DNA of 64,000 bases. Origin: Flavobacterium sedimenticola. GTDB lineage: Bacteria > Bacteroidota > Bacteroidia > Flavobacteriales > Flavobacteriaceae. The number at the start of each line of letters is the position of its first letter. Positions within the stretch are counted from its first letter, which is position 1. The position numbers and the translations under genes are program-made. The notes below the pieces were generated by a model. That model was given only the letters and a program-made list of their open reading frames with translations. It did no database searches and was not told the origin of the DNA. The stretch is from the NCBI RefSeq assembly GCF_030053345.1, contig NZ_JASGBP010000003.1:216249-280248 (forward strand), in the 5' to 3' direction. Below are positions 18,559 through 27,037 of this stretch, piece by piece.

Positions 18559-19764
18559 ACGCTTTTTTAAATTCGGCAAAAAGTAGCAAATAATTCCAAT
18601 TAACGGCAAATACGAACACACGTGATACACGTATTGAATGGAAGTGGCATCGGCCAATTTACCCAGTAAAGCCGATCCCAAAGCCCCCATACCGAAGGCA
18701 AAACCGTAGAACAAGCCCGAGACCATACCCAATTTTTTGGGCAACAATTCCTGGGCATACACCAAAATGGCGGGGAACGCCGAGGAGATGATGATGCCGA
18801 TGATAATCATGAGCACATCGGTCCAAAACAAATTGACATACGGCAGCAGCAAGGCGAACGGAGCCGCCCCGAAAACCGAGAGCCAAATAACGTATTTACG
18901 CCCTATTTTATCCCCCAACGGACCGCCGAGTATGGTTCCGACCGCATAAGCAATAAGGTAAATAAACATGTGAAACTGCGCCTCTTTGATGGAAAGATGA
19001 AACTTATCCATCACGTAAAAGGTGTAGTAAGTAGACAAACTCGCCGAGTAGAAAAACTTAGAGAAAATAACGAGTAACAAGATGGCGATGGCCCATTTGA
19101 CTTTGCTTTTGGTGAGTCGTTGGAAATCGGCAAAGACCACTTTTTTCTGCTGGCGGTAAATTAAATGGTCGCGGTACCAAAAGGCAATTTTACTGATGAT
19201 GCCCAAACCAATGGTAGCCGCAATCACAAACCAAAGAATATAGACCTGACGGTGTGGCACTACGATTAAAGCCACCAACAACGGACCCAATGCGGTTCCG
19301 AAATTGCCTCCGACTTGAAAGATGGATTGTGCCAACCCACGGCGTCCGCCCGAGGCCATATTGGAGATTCGCGCCGACTCGGGGTGAAAAATAGACGAAC
19401 CCGTGCCGATGAGCATCACCGAAAGAAGAATCCAATAGAAATTATCGGCAAAGGCGATGGATACAATTCCCGCCAAGGAAAACAGCATGCCGTAAATTTG
19501 GGAAAACGGTTTGGGATATTTATCGGTATAGTAGCCTACAAAAGGCTGAAAGATTGAAGCGGTTAATTGAAACGCAAACGTGATGATGCCGATTTGGGAG
19601 AACGATAAGTTATAGTTCTGCTTTAAGATAGGATATACCGATGGGATAATCGCCTGAATCAAATCGTTGAGCAAGTGCGCAAAACTGATGGAAAACAAAA
19701 TGGAATAGACCGTTTTTTGCGCCAATTCCTTGTTTTTAGCGGAAATGTTTACAATACTGTCCAT
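18556..19764 (-). CDS. MFS transporter, fosmidomycin-resistance (Fsr) family
   Basis: 402 residues with about 12 predicted membrane segments. Diagnostic of the Fsr branch is IGTGSSIFHPESARISNMAS followed by GGRRGLAQSIFQVGGNFG. Fsr-type carriers export fosmidomycin and other small molecules; the natural substrate is unknown. The stop codon is the first codon of repeat copy D. The AEC carrier gene lies immediately upstream with no gap, so the two form an operon. Confidence 0.87.
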   Translation of the reverse strand: MDSIVNISAKNKELAQKTVYSILFSISFAHLLNDLIQAIIPSVYPILKQNYNLSFSQIGIITFAFQLTASIFQPFVGYYTDKYPKPFSQIYGMLFSLAGIVSIAFADNFYWILLSVMLIGTGSSIFHPESARISNMASGGRRGLAQSIFQVGGNFGTALGPLLVALIVVPHRQVYILWFVIAATIGLGIISKIAFWYRDHLIYRQQKKVVFADFQRLTKSKVKWAIAILLLVIFSKFFYSASLSTYYTFYVMDKFHLSIKEAQFHMFIYLIAYAVGTILGGPLGDKIGRKYVIWLSVFGAAPFALLLPYVNLFWTDVLMIIIGIIISSAFPAILVYAQELLPKKLGMVSGLFYGFAFGMGALGSALLGKLADATSIQYVYHVCSYLPLIGIICYFLPNLKKR

Positions 19765-20676
19765 TTAAAAATGCGTTAAAATGTAATACCAAAAGGCCAA
19801 TGACAGAAAGGATAGCGGAATACCGATACCTACCATCATACTGCTGAGTTTGGGTTTTAATCCGTAATTCGAGGCTAAGATTGCTCCGGTAATCATGGGC
19901 GCCATCGCCGACTCCATGATAGCCACATCAACCGCTACGCCTTGGCCACCCAACATAATACGGTACAACAAAAAGAACAAAGCCGGTGTGAGGATGAGTT
20001 TGAAGAACAAGCCCAAACGCAAAAACTTCCAGTGTTGGCTTTCTTTGTCGATTTTAAGTTGCAACCCTACCGCTACTAAGGCCACAGGGGTTACGGTGGC
20101 GCCCAGTTTTTGGAAAACCGTTTGGAGGTGATTGTTAAAATCAAACCGCAGCAGGTTCATGGCGCAAGCCAATACGAAAGCAATGAACGGTGGGAATAAA
20201 ATGATTTTTTTGATGATTTCGTTGCGACTCGGTTCGCCTTTAGAAAAGATTCCGGCCGTGATAATACCCAAAGTTGCCATAACCACAAACGAACCCGGCT
20301 GGTCGACCATGATGGCGGTTTTTAAGCCTTCTTCGCCGTAGAGCGCCTGAATAATGGGAAACCCGACAAACGACGTATTTCCTAAACCGGCAGTAATGAC
20401 CAAACAACCGATGAGGCGGTTAGGCCAACCCATTTTTTTGCCGAGCGTATAGAAAAAAAGAAACGAAAACAAAAAACCAATCCAAGCCACTCCGATAGGA
20501 TACAACAAATCGGTAGACACGGTCACTTTAGGAATATAATACAACGCCAAGGCCGGTAAGGCGATGTAGATGACAAATTGGTTTAAGGCTAAATGTCCGT
20601 TTTTAGGAAAGGTGGCCACTTTTTGCATCCCTAATCCCATAATCAAACACACAAATACAAGGAGAATGTTATCCAT
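19765..20676 (-). CDS. AEC family transporter
   Basis: 303 residues from MDNILLVFVCLIMGLGMQK; an upstream ATG would add 20 residues lacking similarity to the family. About 10 hydrophobic segments are visible. The N-terminal half has FVIYIALPALALYYIP and the C-terminal half ESAMAPMITGAILASNYG, both typical of auxin-efflux-carrier family permeases, which move organic acids or amino acids. The substrate is unknown. The TAA is directly followed by the ATG of the MFS gene. Confidence 0.88.
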   Translation of the reverse strand: MDNILLVFVCLIMGLGMQKVATFPKNGHLALNQFVIYIALPALALYYIPKVTVSTDLLYPIGVAWIGFLFSFLFFYTLGKKMGWPNRLIGCLVITAGLGNTSFVGFPIIQALYGEEGLKTAIMVDQPGSFVVMATLGIITAGIFSKGEPSRNEIIKKIILFPPFIAFVLACAMNLLRFDFNNHLQTVFQKLGATVTPVALVAVGLQLKIDKESQHWKFLRLGLFFKLILTPALFFLLYRIMLGGQGVAVDVAIMESAMAPMITGAILASNYGLKPKLSSMMVGIGIPLSFLSLAFWYYILTHF

Positions 20677-20771
20677 TCGAAGTCGAAAATTATTTTGCAA
20701 AGGAACGGCAAAAAAACCGAAAACAAGCATATTCAAAGTGAAAGGTTTCTTAAAAAATGAGGTGTTCTGGT

Positions 20772-20801
20772 TTTGGACGAGCCATTAATTTAGTACCTTT
20801 A
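20772..20801 (+). promoter_or_regulatory. Probable promoter of meaB
   Basis: TTTG (20772-20775), an 18-base spacer and TACCTTTA (20794-20801), one mismatch from TAnnTTTG, 17 bases before the TTG start codon. Confidence 0.5.
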
Positions 20802-20818
20802 CCCAAACGATTTTTACT

Positions 20819-21904
20819 TTGAGCTCACAGTCACCTCAAAAAAGTGCTTTACACGAAAAAGACGGCGTTCCGCAGCCCGAAAGTATTAGCCAGGCTTCTT
20901 TGGCTAAGGTAGTGCGTAGCCGAAAAGTACAACCCGATGCCTCCACGTTAATCAGCGGTATTTTGAAGGGTGACATCACGGCATTGAGTCGTGCCATTAC
21001 CTTAGTGGAAAGCACAAATCCGGTGCACTTGGAGAAAGCCAACACCGTCATTTCCGCCTGTTTGCCACACGCCAATCGCTCGGTTCGTATTGGGATTACC
21101 GGAGTTCCCGGGGTGGGAAAAAGTACGTTTATCGAGGCGATGGGGAAATACCTGACCGGTTTGGATAAGAAAGTCGCCGTTTTGGCTGTTGATCCGAGTA
21201 GTACCCTGTCGCACGGTAGTATATTGGGCGATAAAACCCGTATGGAAGAATTGGTCAAAGACCCCAATGCCTACATCCGTCCGAGTGCTTCGGGCGAAAC
21301 ACTGGGTGGCGTGGCGCGAAAAACACGGGAAACGATTATACTTTGTGAAGCGGCCGGGTTTGACACCATTATTATCGAAACCGTAGGGGTCGGACAAAGC
21401 GAAACCGCCGTTCACAGTATGGTTGATTTCTTTTTATTATTAAAAATTGCCGGAGCCGGTGATGAATTGCAAGGGATAAAACGCGGCATTATGGAAATGG
21501 CCGATGCCATTGTGATTAACAAAGCCGATGGTGATAATGTGGCCAAAGCCAAATTGGCGAAAACCGAATTCAACAGAGCGTTGCATTTGTTTCCGGCTAA
21601 AAGTTCGGGTTGGATTCCGAAAGTCACCACCTGCAGTGCTTATGAAAAAACGGGGATTGATGCGGTTTGGCAACTGATTTCCGAGTATGTAGCGCTGGTG
21701 AAAAGCAACCATTATTTTGAAGAAAAACGAAAAACACAAAACCAATACTGGATGATGGAAACCATTGAAGCCCATCTGAAACAGCACTTTTACCATCATC
21801 CGGAAATTAAGACCCTATTGGAGCAGAACAAAAAAGCCGTGCAAAATGATGAAATCTCACCTTTTGCCGCGGCTATGAATTTGTTGGACAGGTATTTTAA
21901 ATAA
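20819..21904 (+). CDS. meaB: MeaB, methylmalonyl-CoA mutase-associated GTPase
   Basis: 361 residues starting at a TTG codon; there is no ATG before the GTPase core, and the N-terminus (SPQKSALHEKDGV) matches homologs, so TTG is the likely start. Walker A is GVPGVGKST (residues 95-103). DPSSTLSHGSILGDKTRMEE and ETVGVGQSE cover the switch and Walker B regions, and VINKAD the base-specificity motif. MeaB gates cofactor loading and protects B12-dependent methylmalonyl-CoA mutase. The mutase subunits are not in the window. Confidence 0.94.
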   Translation: MSSQSPQKSALHEKDGVPQPESISQASLAKVVRSRKVQPDASTLISGILKGDITALSRAITLVESTNPVHLEKANTVISACLPHANRSVRIGITGVPGVGKSTFIEAMGKYLTGLDKKVAVLAVDPSSTLSHGSILGDKTRMEELVKDPNAYIRPSASGETLGGVARKTRETIILCEAAGFDTIIIETVGVGQSETAVHSMVDFFLLLKIAGAGDELQGIKRGIMEMADAIVINKADGDNVAKAKLAKTEFNRALHLFPAKSSGWIPKVTTCSAYEKTGIDAVWQLISEYVALVKSNHYFEEKRKTQNQYWMMETIEAHLKQHFYHHPEIKTLLEQNKKAVQNDEISPFAAAMNLLDRYFK

Positions 21905-21951
21905 GAGCCGTTTCAACTGAATACTGCCAACTGATCACTGAACACTGAAAA
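21905..21951. repeat. Degenerate ACTGA-type tandem repeat
   Basis: CAACTGAATACTGCCAACTG, ATCACTGAACACTGAAAACT: about six imperfect 7-base units fill the gap between the convergent meaB and 75-residue genes. Confidence 0.55.
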
Positions 21952-22179
21952 CTACTCCTCGTAGGCTTCCATTTCTTTGTCGTAGAACTCTCCGGCCAAA
22001 GTGATTAAATGCTCCATTTCGCTTTCCAATTCGGTTTGGTCTTCGTCTTCCACATCTTCCAAAAACTCCACTTCATCGTCTTTTAAATTGATGATGAAAC
22101 GAGGAAAATCGAGGTGAATAACAAAAATATCATCCGGAAAATCGGAGTTATCGGCCAATACAAATTTTGGTAATTCCAT
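21952..22179 (-). CDS. Small acidic protein of unknown function
   Basis: 75 residues starting MELPKFVLADNSDFPDDIFV and ending in an acidic helix (EMEHLITLAGEFYDKEMEAYEE, rich in Glu). It resembles small conserved hypothetical proteins of Flavobacteria. No domain is recognised. It follows the MATE gene with a separate start and lies convergent to meaB. Confidence 0.65.
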   Translation of the reverse strand: MELPKFVLADNSDFPDDIFVIHLDFPRFIINLKDDEVEFLEDVEDEDQTELESEMEHLITLAGEFYDKEMEAYEE

Positions 22180-22199
22180 GTTGAATTATTAATTATAAG

Positions 22200-23576
22200 T
22201 TATAAGTTTTGCCTTATCAACTTCTTAGTTAAATAATGAAAGCGAAGATACAAAAATAAAGCCGCCGCAGTTAATCCGGCTAACAATCCAATCCAAACGC
22301 CAACCGCTTTTAAATCGGTTTGCAGCCCCAAATAAATAGACACCGGAAACCCAATAAGCCAATAGGCTACAAAAGTGATGTACATCGGAATCTTTACATC
22401 TTGCAAACCGCGCAACGCACCGAGAACCACGACTTGAATCCCGTCTGAAATTTGGAAAAAGGCCGCTACTATTAACAATTGTGCCGATATAGCAATCACT
22501 TCTTGGTTTTCCAATAAGGTGGCGGTTTGCTCCATATTGACAAAAATATAAGGCAAAACCTTGTGAAAGGCTATAAACAATAAAGCAAAAACGATTTCTA
22601 AAATAACCGTCAATAAAAATATAGACAAACCAACCGTTCGCAACATTGGATAATCTTGTTTTCCTTTTTGGTTACCAACCCTAATCATGCCCGTGACACT
22701 CAATCCCATAGCAAACATAAACGTCAACGAAGCCAAACTCAACGCAATTTGATTGGCGGCCTGACTCGTAGTGCCAATCATCCCGCACAACCATATCGCA
22801 CCCGTAAACAAAGCGACTTCAAAAAACATCTGCATCGAAGACGGCAAGCCCAAACGGATGATTTTAAGATTGATTTCTTTTTGGATCTCTTTAATCGTAA
22901 AGCCTTCAAAATAGTAGTGAAACTTGGTTTTGCTTTGCATAATGTAATGCATAAAAACCAACATGATGATACGAGATGCAATCGTTCCGATAGCCGCGCC
23001 AATGATGCCTAACTCCGGAAAAATCCAAATCCCGTAAATAAAAAAGTAGTTGATAATTACGTTAGCCACATTGCCAATAATCGTTGCCCACATAGAGTAC
23101 TTTGTTTGGCTCATCCCGTCGGCAAACTGCTTGTATGCTTGAAACATAATTAATGGTACCAACGAAAAACCTACAATATCTAAATACGGTTTAGCCAGTT
23201 TAACTACTGCTTCCGGTTGGCCCATATAAGACAAAAGTGGTTTCGAAAAAAAGATAACACCAAACAAGAACAAGCCCAATATAGTACACAAATACAACCC
23301 GTGATGGAATGCCAAACGACCCTCTTCCCTGTTGTCTTTCCCATGAGCTTCAGCAACCAATGGCGTAATGGCGGTTGAAAATCCAATGCCCAACGACATC
23401 GCAATAAAAACAAAACTATTGCCCAAAGAAACCGCCGCTAATTCGGTCGGGCCAATCTTGCCCACCATGATATTATCAACAATACCTACCAAAGTATGAC
23501 CAATCATCCCTAAAATGACAGGATAAGCCAATTGTAAGTTGTAACGAAATTCTTTGGTGTATTGGGCTAAGTTCAC
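22200..23576 (-). CDS. MATE family efflux transporter
   Basis: 458 residues with about 12 membrane segments, the usual MATE length. The N-terminus has YPVILGMIGHTLVGIVDNIM and VGKIGPTELAAVSLGNSFVF, and the second half the matching repeat SLASLTFMFAMGLSVTGMIR. NorM/DinF-type proteins export cationic drugs or toxins by Na+ or H+ antiport. The substrate is unknown. Its stop lies 20 bases before the downstream 75-residue gene on the same strand. Confidence 0.92.
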   Translation of the reverse strand: MNLAQYTKEFRYNLQLAYPVILGMIGHTLVGIVDNIMVGKIGPTELAAVSLGNSFVFIAMSLGIGFSTAITPLVAEAHGKDNREEGRLAFHHGLYLCTILGLFLFGVIFFSKPLLSYMGQPEAVVKLAKPYLDIVGFSLVPLIMFQAYKQFADGMSQTKYSMWATIIGNVANVIINYFFIYGIWIFPELGIIGAAIGTIASRIIMLVFMHYIMQSKTKFHYYFEGFTIKEIQKEINLKIIRLGLPSSMQMFFEVALFTGAIWLCGMIGTTSQAANQIALSLASLTFMFAMGLSVTGMIRVGNQKGKQDYPMLRTVGLSIFLLTVILEIVFALLFIAFHKVLPYIFVNMEQTATLLENQEVIAISAQLLIVAAFFQISDGIQVVVLGALRGLQDVKIPMYITFVAYWLIGFPVSIYLGLQTDLKAVGVWIGLLAGLTAAALFLYLRFHYLTKKLIRQNL

Positions 23577-23610
23577 TTTGCTTTTTTTGAGTGGGCAAAG
23601 ATAACACGTT

Positions 23611-24486
23611 TTATCCTTTCAATTGCGCGCGATAGACGTCAATATTCGCTTTTACTTTCGAATCCAACTCGGGTTCCGTAATATCGGTGAGCGATTCCAA
23701 TTTTTCCCAAATGGTTTGTGCCACGATGTAGCGTGCCACACCTTTATCATCGGCCGGAACCACGTACCAAGGCGCATAATCGGTATTGGTGTTGTTGATG
23801 GCTTCTTCGTAATAGCGCATATAATCGTCCCAACGCTCGCGTTCTTTTAAATCGCCGGTCGAAAATTTCCAATTGTCTTCCGGATTTTCCAAGCGTTTTA
23901 ACAAGCGAAGTCGTTGTTCTTCTTTGCTCATGTGAAAATAAAACTTCAAAATCGTCGTACCGTTCTGCGCAATGTGCTTTTCGAAATTAGTAATTTGCTC
24001 CATTCTATTGACCCAAAACTCAGGCGTAATGTCTTCCACTTTTTCAATACCGGGCAAATTTTCGAATAAAATGTATTCCGGATGCACGCGTGTTACCAAC
24101 ACGTTTTCATAATGCGTTCGGTTGAATACCGCAAACTTTCCTTTTTCGGGCAACGCCAAATAATGACGCCACAAATAATCGTGCTCCAACTCGGTCGAAT
24201 TAGGCGTTTTAAAACTGTGAATCACCACGCCACGCGGATTGAACTCTTTAAAGACTTCGCGAATCAAACTGTCTTTTCCGCTGGTATCCATGCCTTGCAA
24301 ACAAACCAAAAACGCATGCCGATTGTGCGCATACATGGCATCTTGCTTCTTACTCAACTTCATTTGAACTTTATCCAACGCCAACGCTTCTTCGTCTTTG
24401 TCGGTATCAATGTCTAATCGGGTGGGGATTTTCGACAAATCGATTGTGCCTTTTACTCTAAAATCTTCGGGGGTGATGTTTTTCAT
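23611..24486 (-). CDS. Polyphosphate kinase 2 family protein (class III-like)
   Basis: 291 residues. Walker A is CLQGMDTSGKDS (Gly65-Ser73). The Walker B/lid region is FNRTHYENVLVTRVHP, which resembles PPK2 class III rather than class I (DRSWYNR). Conserved KFYFHMSKEEQRLRLLKR and APWYVVPADDKG follow. PPK2 enzymes phosphorylate nucleotides with polyphosphate; class III enzymes of Bacteroidota accept AMP and ADP. It stands alone, with 167 bases before the divergent gene at 24,654. Confidence 0.9.
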   Translation of the reverse strand: MKNITPEDFRVKGTIDLSKIPTRLDIDTDKDEEALALDKVQMKLSKKQDAMYAHNRHAFLVCLQGMDTSGKDSLIREVFKEFNPRGVVIHSFKTPNSTELEHDYLWRHYLALPEKGKFAVFNRTHYENVLVTRVHPEYILFENLPGIEKVEDITPEFWVNRMEQITNFEKHIAQNGTTILKFYFHMSKEEQRLRLLKRLENPEDNWKFSTGDLKERERWDDYMRYYEEAINNTNTDYAPWYVVPADDKGVARYIVAQTIWEKLESLTDITEPELDSKVKANIDVYRAQLKG

Positions 24487-24520
24487 ACCTTCAATGTTTA
24501 TATTTGTAAATATAACTATT

Positions 24521-24590
24521 TAGGAGCTGGTTCCCGCTTTACACTCTATCTTTTGCTATCGCAAAAGGATGCCGTTGCAATCGGGGCTAG
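24521..24590 (+). repeat. Dispersed structured element, copy E (divergent gap)
   Basis: The shortest copy. It begins TAGGAGCTGGTTCCCGCTTT, has the perfect hairpin CTTTTGC-TATC-GCAAAAG at 24550-24567, then GATGCCGTTGCAATCGGGGC and TAG. Unlike the other five it lies between divergent genes and does not follow a stop codon. Confidence 0.8.
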
Positions 24591-24653
24591 TGATTCGTTT
24601 TGCTTACTAAAAAAACCTGACAGCCACGGGCTGTCCTCCTTTTAATTTCAAAT

Positions 24654-25484
24654 ATGGAAAAATTTCAACTTACCCTATTATTCAAAATCATTGGTATTGG
24701 TTCGGCTTCCGGATTGGTATATCACGAAGACAAATTATACCTTATCTCGGACAACAGCACTTTTTTATACGAATACCATATTCCGACTGAAAAACTCCAC
24801 AAAATCGCTTTGGTCGAGAACGCACAAGACAACATCGCCAAAAAAGAAAAACCCGATTTTGAAGCCATAGCGTTAAAAGGAAATGATTTATTGTTATTGG
24901 GCTCGGGTTCTACCCAAAACCGAAATCGCCTGTTCAAATACCATTTGACTTCCCAAAAGATTCAGGAGCGGGATTTTGAAAAAATGTATGAAAAAATCAA
25001 AAGCCAACTCCATATTTCAGCCGACGAACTCAATATTGAAGGGTTGATTGTAACGGCCGAAACCATTTATTTCTTCCAACGCGGCAACGGAACCAACGGC
25101 AAAAACGGTATCATCTATGCCAAGGACGATGCCGAGAATCAAAAGTTTGAATTTGTACCGTTCGACTTACCCAAAATCAAAAACATCCCCGCCACTTTCA
25201 CCGATGCGGTTTTGGTCAACGACACTATTTATTTCTTAGCTTCCGCCGAAGATACGACCTCAACCTATCTCGACGGCGAAGTGTTAGGCAGTATCATCGG
25301 CACCATCGATATAAAAACCATGAAACTCACCGGTTCGGTTCAAATCAGCGATACAAACAAATTCGAAGGATTAACACTTTACAAACAGTCGGCCAATGAA
25401 ATTGAGTTTTTACTCTGCGAAGACACAGATTCGGAGGTTTTGGAATCTAATATCTATCTTTTAAAGCTGGCTACTAATCACTGA
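24654..25484 (+). CDS. DUF6929-like protein, probable beta-propeller
   Basis: 276 residues with no signal peptide and many short beta-strand stretches. SASGLVYHEDKLYLISDNST, DFEAIALKGNDLLLLGSGST and KFEGLTLYKQ resemble Flavobacterium proteins of the DUF6929 kind. A propeller or phytase-like fold is inferred. No catalytic motif was found. The stop is followed by ACTGA-type repeats. Confidence 0.6.
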   Translation: MEKFQLTLLFKIIGIGSASGLVYHEDKLYLISDNSTFLYEYHIPTEKLHKIALVENAQDNIAKKEKPDFEAIALKGNDLLLLGSGSTQNRNRLFKYHLTSQKIQERDFEKMYEKIKSQLHISADELNIEGLIVTAETIYFFQRGNGTNGKNGIIYAKDDAENQKFEFVPFDLPKIKNIPATFTDAVLVNDTIYFLASAEDTTSTYLDGEVLGSIIGTIDIKTMKLTGSVQISDTNKFEGLTLYKQSANEIEFLLCEDTDSEVLESNIYLLKLATNH

Positions 25485-25500
25485 TTACTGAAGACTGCCA
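25470..25500. repeat. Degenerate ACTGA-type repeat
   Basis: CTAATCACTGATTACTGAAG followed by ACTGCC overlaps the last codons of the preceding gene and continues past its stop. It belongs to the same simple-repeat type as 21,905-21,951. Confidence 0.4.
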
Positions 25501-25567
25501 ACTTTTTTTCCGCCTCGTCCCAACCTTTTTTGCAAAACAATACTCTTTACCTATAAAGACATCCATA

Positions 25568-26104
25568 GTGATAAACGAAACACTCATAGCAGCCTGTAAA
25601 AAAATGCAACGCGAAGCACAGCGGGAAGTGTACAATTATATGTCGCCCAAACTGTATCGCACGTGCAAACGGTATTTAAAAAAGGAAGAAGACATTGAAG
25701 AAGTATTGGCCGATGCTTTTTACACCATCTTCACCAAACTCGACCAATTAAAGGAAATCGGCTCTTTCGAAGCCTGGGCACGAAAAATTACGGTCAACCA
25801 ATGTTTGCTGCAATTAAAACGCAATGTGAATTTTAATTTGTATTTAGAGGAAACGGCTTTTAGCATCCAACCGCAAAGCGCACAAGAAACGCCATTGGAA
25901 GAAGAAGACTTACTCAAATTACTCCATTTAATTCCCGAAGGCTGTAAAACCATTTTTAATTTGTTTGTCATTGAAGGATACGGTCACAAAGAAATTGCCG
26001 TTATGCTCAACATTTCGGAAGGTACTTCGAAATCGCAATTGAATGTTGCCAAAACCAAGTTGAAAGATTTAGTCAACAGTCTTTATTACCAAAAAGCTAA
26101 GTAG
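25568..26104 (+). CDS. ECF-type RNA polymerase sigma factor
   Basis: 178 residues starting at GTG (no in-frame ATG before residue 14). Region 2 has VYNYMSPKLYRTCKRYLKKE and EVLADAFYTIFTKLDQLKEI, with FEAWARKITVNQCL. Region 4 has FNLFVIEGYGHKEIAVMLNI and SEGTSKSQLNVAKTKLKDL. It directs RNA polymerase to a specific regulon. The next gene begins 2 bases after its stop and encodes a membrane protein placed like an anti-sigma factor. Confidence 0.88.
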   Translation: MINETLIAACKKMQREAQREVYNYMSPKLYRTCKRYLKKEEDIEEVLADAFYTIFTKLDQLKEIGSFEAWARKITVNQCLLQLKRNVNFNLYLEETAFSIQPQSAQETPLEEEDLLKLLHLIPEGCKTIFNLFVIEGYGHKEIAVMLNISEGTSKSQLNVAKTKLKDLVNSLYYQKAK

Positions 26105-26106
26105 TC

Positions 26107-27009
26107 ATGGAAAATCAAGATATTTTTAACCAATTCAAAAAAGTCGCCGACAACGCCGAGTCGCCCGAGTTCGCCTCGATGGAGAAAGTTTGGCAACGCG
26201 TAGAAACCAAACTCGACCAAACCGCGCTGAAGCAAAAAACGGTACTTTGGAAAAAATGGGCCGTTGCGGCCTCGGTTTTATTGGGATTATCCATTGGATA
26301 CCAATTTTCACAATCGGATAACGCTTCCATCCCATCCCAAGAAACCATTACCCTGAAAGACAGTATTTCGTCACCAGTGAAAGATAGACCAAATGATGCG
26401 GTAGTTTCGGCCGTAAATGACAAGCCTTCCCTAAAACCCGAAGCCGACCAACTTTTGGAGCGTCGCATTGCATCGGGAGAAAATCAAGTCGCCTTGGAAG
26501 AGAACAATACCTACGACAGTTATCAACAAGCTGACTCGATAGCGCATGATGTAAGTCCGGCAGCGGCAGCAATGCAAGGATACAGCCAAACACAAATCAA
26601 CGAAACCGTTGCGAAAAAAAGCAGTCCCAAGGCGAAAAACATGGAAATGTTTTTTAACAATACACAAGAAACGCAAGACAACAGCACCCGTAAAGAAGAA
26701 GCGTTAATCGTATATGACGACTTGGTCAAAAACAAGCAAAGCCTGAAGAGCGTTGACCCTGATGAAGTTGAATCCATCGTCGTTTTAAAAGAGCCGCTAT
26801 ACATCATCAATGGTGTTGAATACACCGAACAGGAAGTCTTCGGACCCAATCCTACCAGTCCCTACAGTCCGCTGAAAGAACAACAAATCGAATCGGTTAC
26901 CGTATTGCAAGATGAAAAAGCCATCGAAAAATACGGCGAAAAAGGCAAAAAAGGAGTCGTTATCATTACCACCAAAAACGGAAAACCGGCCGCCAAGAAA
27001 GGCAAATAA
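26107..27009 (+). CDS. Putative anti-sigma factor with TonB-plug-like C-terminus
   Basis: 300 residues. Residues 1-48 are cytoplasmic (ESPEFASMEKVWQRVETKLD), 50-66 form one membrane segment (AVAASVLLGLSIGYQF), then comes a disordered periplasmic stretch. The C-terminal 70 residues carry PLYIINGVEYTEQEV and IESVTVLQDEKAIEKYGEKG followed by KKGVVIITTKNG. This copies the end of a SusC/TonB-receptor plug but without a barrel. Position 2 bases after an ECF sigma gene implies sigma control; the plug-like tail may contact a receptor or the neighbour's plug domain. Confidence 0.75.
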   Translation: MENQDIFNQFKKVADNAESPEFASMEKVWQRVETKLDQTALKQKTVLWKKWAVAASVLLGLSIGYQFSQSDNASIPSQETITLKDSISSPVKDRPNDAVVSAVNDKPSLKPEADQLLERRIASGENQVALEENNTYDSYQQADSIAHDVSPAAAAMQGYSQTQINETVAKKSSPKAKNMEMFFNNTQETQDNSTRKEEALIVYDDLVKNKQSLKSVDPDEVESIVVLKEPLYIINGVEYTEQEVFGPNPTSPYSPLKEQQIESVTVLQDEKAIEKYGEKGKKGVVIITTKNGKPAAKKGK

Positions 27010-27037
27010 ATCAGTTTAACTTTTAAAAATTACAGTC